Program-made: the position numbers and the translations under genes
Source: LMUY01 sp965199555
GTDB taxonomy: Bacteria; Pseudomonadota; Alphaproteobacteria; Acetobacterales; Acetobacteraceae
Assembly (NCBI GenBank): GCA_965199555.1
Contig: CBDASJ010000020.1
Coordinates: 62,001-126,000 of the forward strand
Direction: 5' to 3'
DNA length: 64,000 nt
Shown: one piece after another, positions 60,554 through 64,000 of the stretch
How the letters are laid out: each line of letters begins with the position of its first letter
How positions within the stretch are numbered: position 1 is the stretch's first letter
The notes under the pieces: generated by a model
Databases searched by the model: none
What the model saw: the letters and a program-made list of their open reading frames with translations, nothing else
What the model was told of the DNA's origin: nothing

Positions 60554-60872
60554 CAGCCTGCACGCTCCGTCGACGGCAGACGATCCCATACGATCGCGTT
60601 GCGCTGAACCATCCGATTGCTCCCAGGCTGCGGCCCCGGGCATGGCGGCCCGAAATTGCACTGGGCGATTTATTAAGAGTGTCGAGGCCGCAGTTCGTCA
60701 TGCAAACGGATGATGTCCTCATTTTCTGGGACGCCTCCGAAGCCATGGGCAGCCGCGATGGCAGCCACTCCCAAGCGGTGTTACACCTGCTGTGCATGGA
60801 CCGCGCGGCGGCCCGATCGACGACGAAGTGAAACGTTTTCGCAGGCTTGGCGTTCAGCACCGACGGCTTGGC
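60554..60872. promoter_or_regulatory. 319-bp divergent region between giant gene and LuxR-type regulator
   Basis: The only gap above 300 bases in the window. An AT-rich patch TTTATTAAGA (60669-60678) reads TTAATAAA on the minus strand and could be a -10 element for the giant operon, giving a leader of more than 100 bases. No convincing -35, repeat or RNA element was found. The first about 100 bases next to the giant gene are open in its frame with extra Met codons, so part may be coding. Confidence 0.35.
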
Positions 60873-62048
60873 ATGGACCGCTCATTGCACAAAATCGACG
60901 ACCTGATCCTCCGGATCTACGATACCGCGCTCGACCCGGCGGCCTGGCCCGCCGTGCTCGAGGGACTGGGGTCGACCTTCCGGTGCCACTTCGCCGACGT
61001 CTTCGGCCGGACGGAGGATCGCAGCCGGTTCCAGGGTGTGGCCTATGGCCTGTCTGAGTCGGACTACCAGGACAACTTCCTGGGCGTGTGGACCAAACGC
61101 AACGTTTGGGCGAGCAAGCACCCGACCACGGAGGCGGGGGAGATCGTCACCACGTCGGAAATCGTGTCGCGCCGCGAACTGCAACGCAGCGAGATGTTCA
61201 ACGACTACCTCCAGGCGCGGGACCTGCATGAAGGGCTGCGCCTGTCGATTTGGTCGGGCGACGGCTGGGTCAACGACATCTCGCTGATCCGGGCCTGGTC
61301 GGTCGGCAGCTTCACCAGCGAGGAGCGGGCGCTCGCCCATCAATTGATGCCGCATCTGCGCCAGGCCGCTTCCTTGGCCCATCGCGGCAGCGGAACGATG
61401 CTGGCGTCCGGGCTGACGGGTGCGGACTGCCTCCACGGCATCGACCAACCCGCTTTGCTGGTGGATGCGGGCGGCACCGTGCTGCACTCGAACGCCGCTG
61501 CCGAGGGGCTGTTGGCCGCGGGCTCGCCGCTGCGCCTCCTGCACGGCCAGGTCGTGGCCGGGAACCCCGGGGATACCGCCGCCCTGTTGAACGCGATCGC
61601 CCGCGCCGGAACGGTTGAAAGCCCGACCGGCGCCGAGATACGGCTGCGCGATGCGACCGGCGGCGAGGTGCACTTCGTGGCTTGGCCCGCCTCCGAACGG
61701 CGGGTTTGGCCCATCCCGGCGGAACGCGCGACGCTCCTGCTGGCCACCACCCCGGAGGCCGGGGAAGCGTGGTCCGAGCAGGATCTTGCCGAGCGGTTCC
61801 AGCTCACCCGGGCGGAGGCTGCGGTGGCTGCCTTGATCGCCGCCGGGCAAACGGTGGATGCCATCAGTGGCAGCACCGGGCGGAGCCGCAACACCGTTCG
61901 CACCCACCTGTCACGCTTGATGGAGAAGACGGACACCAACCGGCAAGCCGATCTGGTGCGGGTGCTGACCCGTCGCCCCCCCGCCTTGCGAACCCCCGTG
62001 CTGCCCCACCCGGCCCCGCTGCACACCGCCAAGCGCGTCCCGTCGTAG
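60873..62048 (+). CDS. LuxR-type transcriptional regulator
   Basis: 391 residues from ATG 60873; a longer in-frame start at 60792 lacks support. The last about 60 residues form a LuxR/FixJ-type helix-turn-helix (LTRAEAAVAALIAAGQTV then SRNTVRTHLSRLMEKTDT), which binds DNA. The N-terminal 320 residues are a sensory region with a PAS-like part (about 195-260, LLVDAGGTVLHSNAAAEGLL). There is no phospho-acceptor receiver domain, so a ligand or redox cue is more likely. It diverges from the giant gene and is the best local candidate to control it, but that is inference. Confidence 0.8.
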   Translation: MDRSLHKIDDLILRIYDTALDPAAWPAVLEGLGSTFRCHFADVFGRTEDRSRFQGVAYGLSESDYQDNFLGVWTKRNVWASKHPTTEAGEIVTTSEIVSRRELQRSEMFNDYLQARDLHEGLRLSIWSGDGWVNDISLIRAWSVGSFTSEERALAHQLMPHLRQAASLAHRGSGTMLASGLTGADCLHGIDQPALLVDAGGTVLHSNAAAEGLLAAGSPLRLLHGQVVAGNPGDTAALLNAIARAGTVESPTGAEIRLRDATGGEVHFVAWPASERRVWPIPAERATLLLATTPEAGEAWSEQDLAERFQLTRAEAAVAALIAAGQTVDAISGSTGRSRNTVRTHLSRLMEKTDTNRQADLVRVLTRRPPALRTPVLPHPAPLHTAKRVPS

Positions 62049-62049
62049 T

Positions 62050-62099
62050 CCGGGCAGGCCCGCCCGGCAGCCAGCCGGCTTGGCTCGCTTTTGCGTGAG
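62050..62099 (+). terminator. Possible terminator after the LuxR-type gene
   Basis: A perfect six-base stem CCGGGC/GCCCGG with a six-base loop (62050-62067) starts one base after the stop codon. A weaker GCCA/TGGC hairpin and a short CTTTT run follow. The T run is not directly next to the main stem, so efficiency is doubtful. Confidence 0.3.
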
Positions 62100-62147
62100 A
62101 TTGGCCCTATGCCGCCGACGGTTTGCTAGGCAGACTTTCGGCCATCG

Positions 62148-62564
62148 ATGAGCCAGGACTTCATGACCGACACGCCAAGCCGTCTGCAAACCCTCGACCG
62201 CCTGTTCACCGCGTTCAACGCCCATGATGGCGATGGCGTGATGGCCTGCTTTGCCCCATCCGCCGTGTTCATGACCGCGGCCGGGCCGGAGGCGTGCGGC
62301 CGCCGCATCACCGGCCTGGACGCGATCCGCGCCGCCTTCGTCGCCGTTTGGACGGACATGCCGGACGTGCAGTGGACCGTGCGCCGCAGCCGGGTGCTGG
62401 ACGGTGACGGCATTACGGAATGGCTGTTCACCGGCACGCGGGCGGACGGCACGCGCGTGGAGGCCGAAGGGCTCGACCTGTTCGGCTTCGAGGGCGCGCT
62501 GGTCGCTAGCAAGAGCGCGTTCCGCAAGGACCGCCCGGTGCTGTCGGCCGGGCAGCCTGGATGA
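62148..62564 (+). CDS. SnoaL-like (NTF2-fold) protein
   Basis: 138 residues of the SnoaL/NTF2-like alpha+beta cone fold. The helix LDRLFTAFNAHDGDGVMACF, the strand AVFMTAAGPE and the final VEAEGLDLFGFEG strand are typical of this family, which covers small isomerases, hydrolases and ligand-binding proteins. ATG 62163 with AGGA just upstream is a plausible shorter start. Its stop overlaps the start of the oxidoreductase gene (ATGA), so the two are co-translated and probably act on related substrates. Confidence 0.78.
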   Translation: MSQDFMTDTPSRLQTLDRLFTAFNAHDGDGVMACFAPSAVFMTAAGPEACGRRITGLDAIRAAFVAVWTDMPDVQWTVRRSRVLDGDGITEWLFTGTRADGTRVEAEGLDLFGFEGALVASKSAFRKDRPVLSAGQPG

Positions 62565-63955
62565 ACGTGGCGGTCCGCCCCATCGGGCCAACTGCACCGT
62601 ACGATCCGGCCTACGACCCGCTGGTGCACGCCACGCCGGGCTGCAACCGCGATTACGCGCCGACCTACTGGGTTGCCACCGCCGGCGCGCCGCCTGCGGA
62701 TGACGGGCCGGTGGACGCGGATTGCGACGCGGACGTGGTGGTCGTCGGGTCGGGCTTCACCGGGCTCACCTGTGCACTGTTCCTGGCCCGCGAGTTCGGC
62801 ATCAAGGCCACGGTGCTTGAGGCGAACCGCGTCGCCTGGGGCTGCAGCACCCGCAATGGCGGCCAAGGCCAGAACGCGTCCGGGCGGCTCACCCGCTCGC
62901 AATGGATCGCGCGCTGGGGGCAGGAGACCGCCCTGCACCTGCACGCGGAAATCCGCGAAGGATTCGAGCTGTTTTCCGCCCTGGTGGCCGAGTTTCCCTG
63001 CGACGCCCAACCGGGCGGCCACCTGTACATCGCCCATCGCCAGCGCACCCTGGCGCGGCTGGCGGCGGAGTCGGAGATCGCCAATAGAGTGTTCGGCTAC
63101 GGCACCCGCATCCTGGACCGCGCGGTGCTGGACGCGGAATGGGTGCGCGAGGCCGAGGCCGTCGGCGCCCTGCACGAGCCGCTGGGCACCGGCATTCACC
63201 CGGCCAAGCTCGCCTTCGGCTACCTGCGCGCGGCCCGGGCCGCCGGCGCCCGCGTGCATACCGCCAGCCCGGTGCAGTCGATCACCCGTGACGGCGCGCA
63301 ATGGCGCATCCGCACGCCGGGCGGCACGGTACGGGCCCGTGCGGTGGCGGTCGCCACCGGCGGCTACACCAGCCAAAGCCTGCATGCCAGCCTGCGCAGC
63401 CGCATCATGCCGGTGCTGTCCAACTCGCTGGTGACCCGGCCGCTGACCCCGGTGGAGATCGACGCGACCGGGTTCCGCACCCACGAAGTGATCACCGACA
63501 CGCGGGTATTGCGGCACTACTACCGCCTGTTGCCGGACGGGCGGTTGCAGATCGGCAGCCGCAGCGCCATCACCGGCGCCGATGCCAGCCATCCGCGGCA
63601 CCTGCAACGGCTGGTGGACGGCATGGGCGTCAAGTTCCCCGCGTTGCGCGGGATCGACATCGATTATTCCTGGTGGGGCTGGGTGGATGTCAGCCACGAC
63701 ATGATGCCGCGCATCGTGCAACCCGACCCGGCCGAGCCATTGTTCTATGCGGCGGGCTATGGCGGCAATGGCGTCAGCTACTCCGCCCAGGCCGGGCGGC
63801 GCTTGGCGGAGCTGGTGGCAGGCCGTCCGGCCCGCCATGCGATCCCGATCTTCAAGGGCGCGCTGCCGGGCCACACCTTCGCGCCGTTCCGCCGGCTGGG
63901 GCAGCGCATGCTGTACCAGGCCTACCACCGCCGCGACGAACGGCCGGACCGCTAG
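62561..63955 (+). CDS. DAO-family FAD oxidoreductase (gamma-glutamylputrescine oxidase-like)
   Basis: 464 residues. An N-terminal stretch with YAPTYWVATA precedes the FAD-binding motif VVVVGSGFTGLTCALFLA and the W-GCSTRNGGQ segment typical of PuuB/OrdL-type members of the D-amino-acid oxidase family. The C-terminal FYAAGYGGNGVSYSAQAGR is the second FAD-contact motif. These enzymes oxidise secondary amines or N-substituted amino acids with release of hydrogen peroxide. The exact substrate is uncertain; in PuuB-like proteins it is gamma-glutamylputrescine. No other putrescine-pathway gene is visible. Confidence 0.82.
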   Translation: MNVAVRPIGPTAPYDPAYDPLVHATPGCNRDYAPTYWVATAGAPPADDGPVDADCDADVVVVGSGFTGLTCALFLAREFGIKATVLEANRVAWGCSTRNGGQGQNASGRLTRSQWIARWGQETALHLHAEIREGFELFSALVAEFPCDAQPGGHLYIAHRQRTLARLAAESEIANRVFGYGTRILDRAVLDAEWVREAEAVGALHEPLGTGIHPAKLAFGYLRAARAAGARVHTASPVQSITRDGAQWRIRTPGGTVRARAVAVATGGYTSQSLHASLRSRIMPVLSNSLVTRPLTPVEIDATGFRTHEVITDTRVLRHYYRLLPDGRLQIGSRSAITGADASHPRHLQRLVDGMGVKFPALRGIDIDYSWWGWVDVSHDMMPRIVQPDPAEPLFYAAGYGGNGVSYSAQAGRRLAELVAGRPARHAIPIFKGALPGHTFAPFRRLGQRMLYQAYHRRDERPDR

Positions 63956-63958
63956 CAA

Positions 63959-64000
63959 ATGGGGGCATGGGATGCCGTGGCGGTGGAGTACGCCATGCTG
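63959..64000 (+). CDS. Possible start of a further gene (partial)
   Basis: ATG 63959, three bases after the oxidoreductase stop, opens a frame MGAWDAVAVEYAML that runs off the window. The sequence looks protein-like but is too short to identify. Confidence 0.3.
   Translation, partial: MGAWDAVAVEYAML

Noticed and set aside
21305..60553. RTX or LapA-like type I secreted adhesin
   Set aside because: No GGxGxDxxx nonapeptides, no N-terminal retention module, and no ABC exporter nearby.
21305..60553. Complete Rhs/polymorphic toxin inside the giant protein
   Set aside because: The Rhs-like stretch at 34.7-35.5 kb has only the entry segment and a few YD-type repeats; the conserved core and a toxin tip are missing.

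Overview
The window is GC-rich, densely packed bacterial DNA with many 1-4 base stop/start overlaps. A prepilin/secretin cluster, PilZ and EAL proteins, and a flavin monooxygenase-DUF2783-metallo-hydrolase trio together suggest an alphaproteobacterium, most likely near Acetobacteraceae/Rhodospirillales. That placement is inferred from gene content and base composition; there is no rRNA gene to confirm it. No tRNA, rRNA, insertion sequence, prophage or CRISPR array was seen.

Region 1 (1-9.6 kb) is the tail of a type IV pilus or type II-like secretion locus with its signalling genes. It holds the C-terminal part of a secretin, a small membrane protein, a lipoprotein, a VirB1/IagB-type lytic transglycosylase, five prepilin-like proteins (two of them divergently transcribed, cysteine-rich paralogues), and a short prepilin peptidase overlapping a PilZ gene. 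Around these lie an EAL phosphodiesterase translationally coupled to a PP2C phosphatase, and an FHA-SpoIIE-type protein whose metal site looks altered. No assembly ATPase or platform protein is present; they may lie upstream of base 1.

Region 2 (9.7-14.0 kb) is a metabolic module: a group A flavin monooxygenase, a DUF2783 protein, a metallo-beta-lactamase-fold protein with a non-canonical metal motif, and a convergent MFS transporter. It probably processes an aromatic or related compound.

Region 3 (14.1-60.9 kb) is the striking part. One uninterrupted 39.2-kb gene on the minus strand encodes a protein of about 13,080 residues. It begins with a LEPR-XLL-type N-terminal motif and has no ordinary signal peptide. 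It contains long arrays of pre-peptidase-like, CARDB and Ig-like modules, LamG-like modules, beta-propellers, an Rhs-like segment, a dockerin-like motif, a metzincin-type protease motif, near-identical 92-residue repeats, DUF4214 units and two C-terminal cohesin-like domains. The same operon continues with a DUF3467 protein, a GAF-HlyD fusion and a membrane M50 peptidase-HlyD fusion. Convergent to it is a truncated SecA paralogue that keeps the whole motor but lacks the C-terminal channel-engaging parts. Divergent from that SecA is a periplasmic adaptor. No type I ABC exporter, TolC or TpsB is seen. My reading is that these genes form a dedicated export and surface-display system for the giant protein; this is inference. 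A LuxR-type regulator diverges from the giant gene across a 319-base gap.

Region 4 (62.1-64.0 kb) holds a SnoaL-like protein overlapping a DAO-family flavin oxidoreductase, and the first codons of a possible further gene at the edge.
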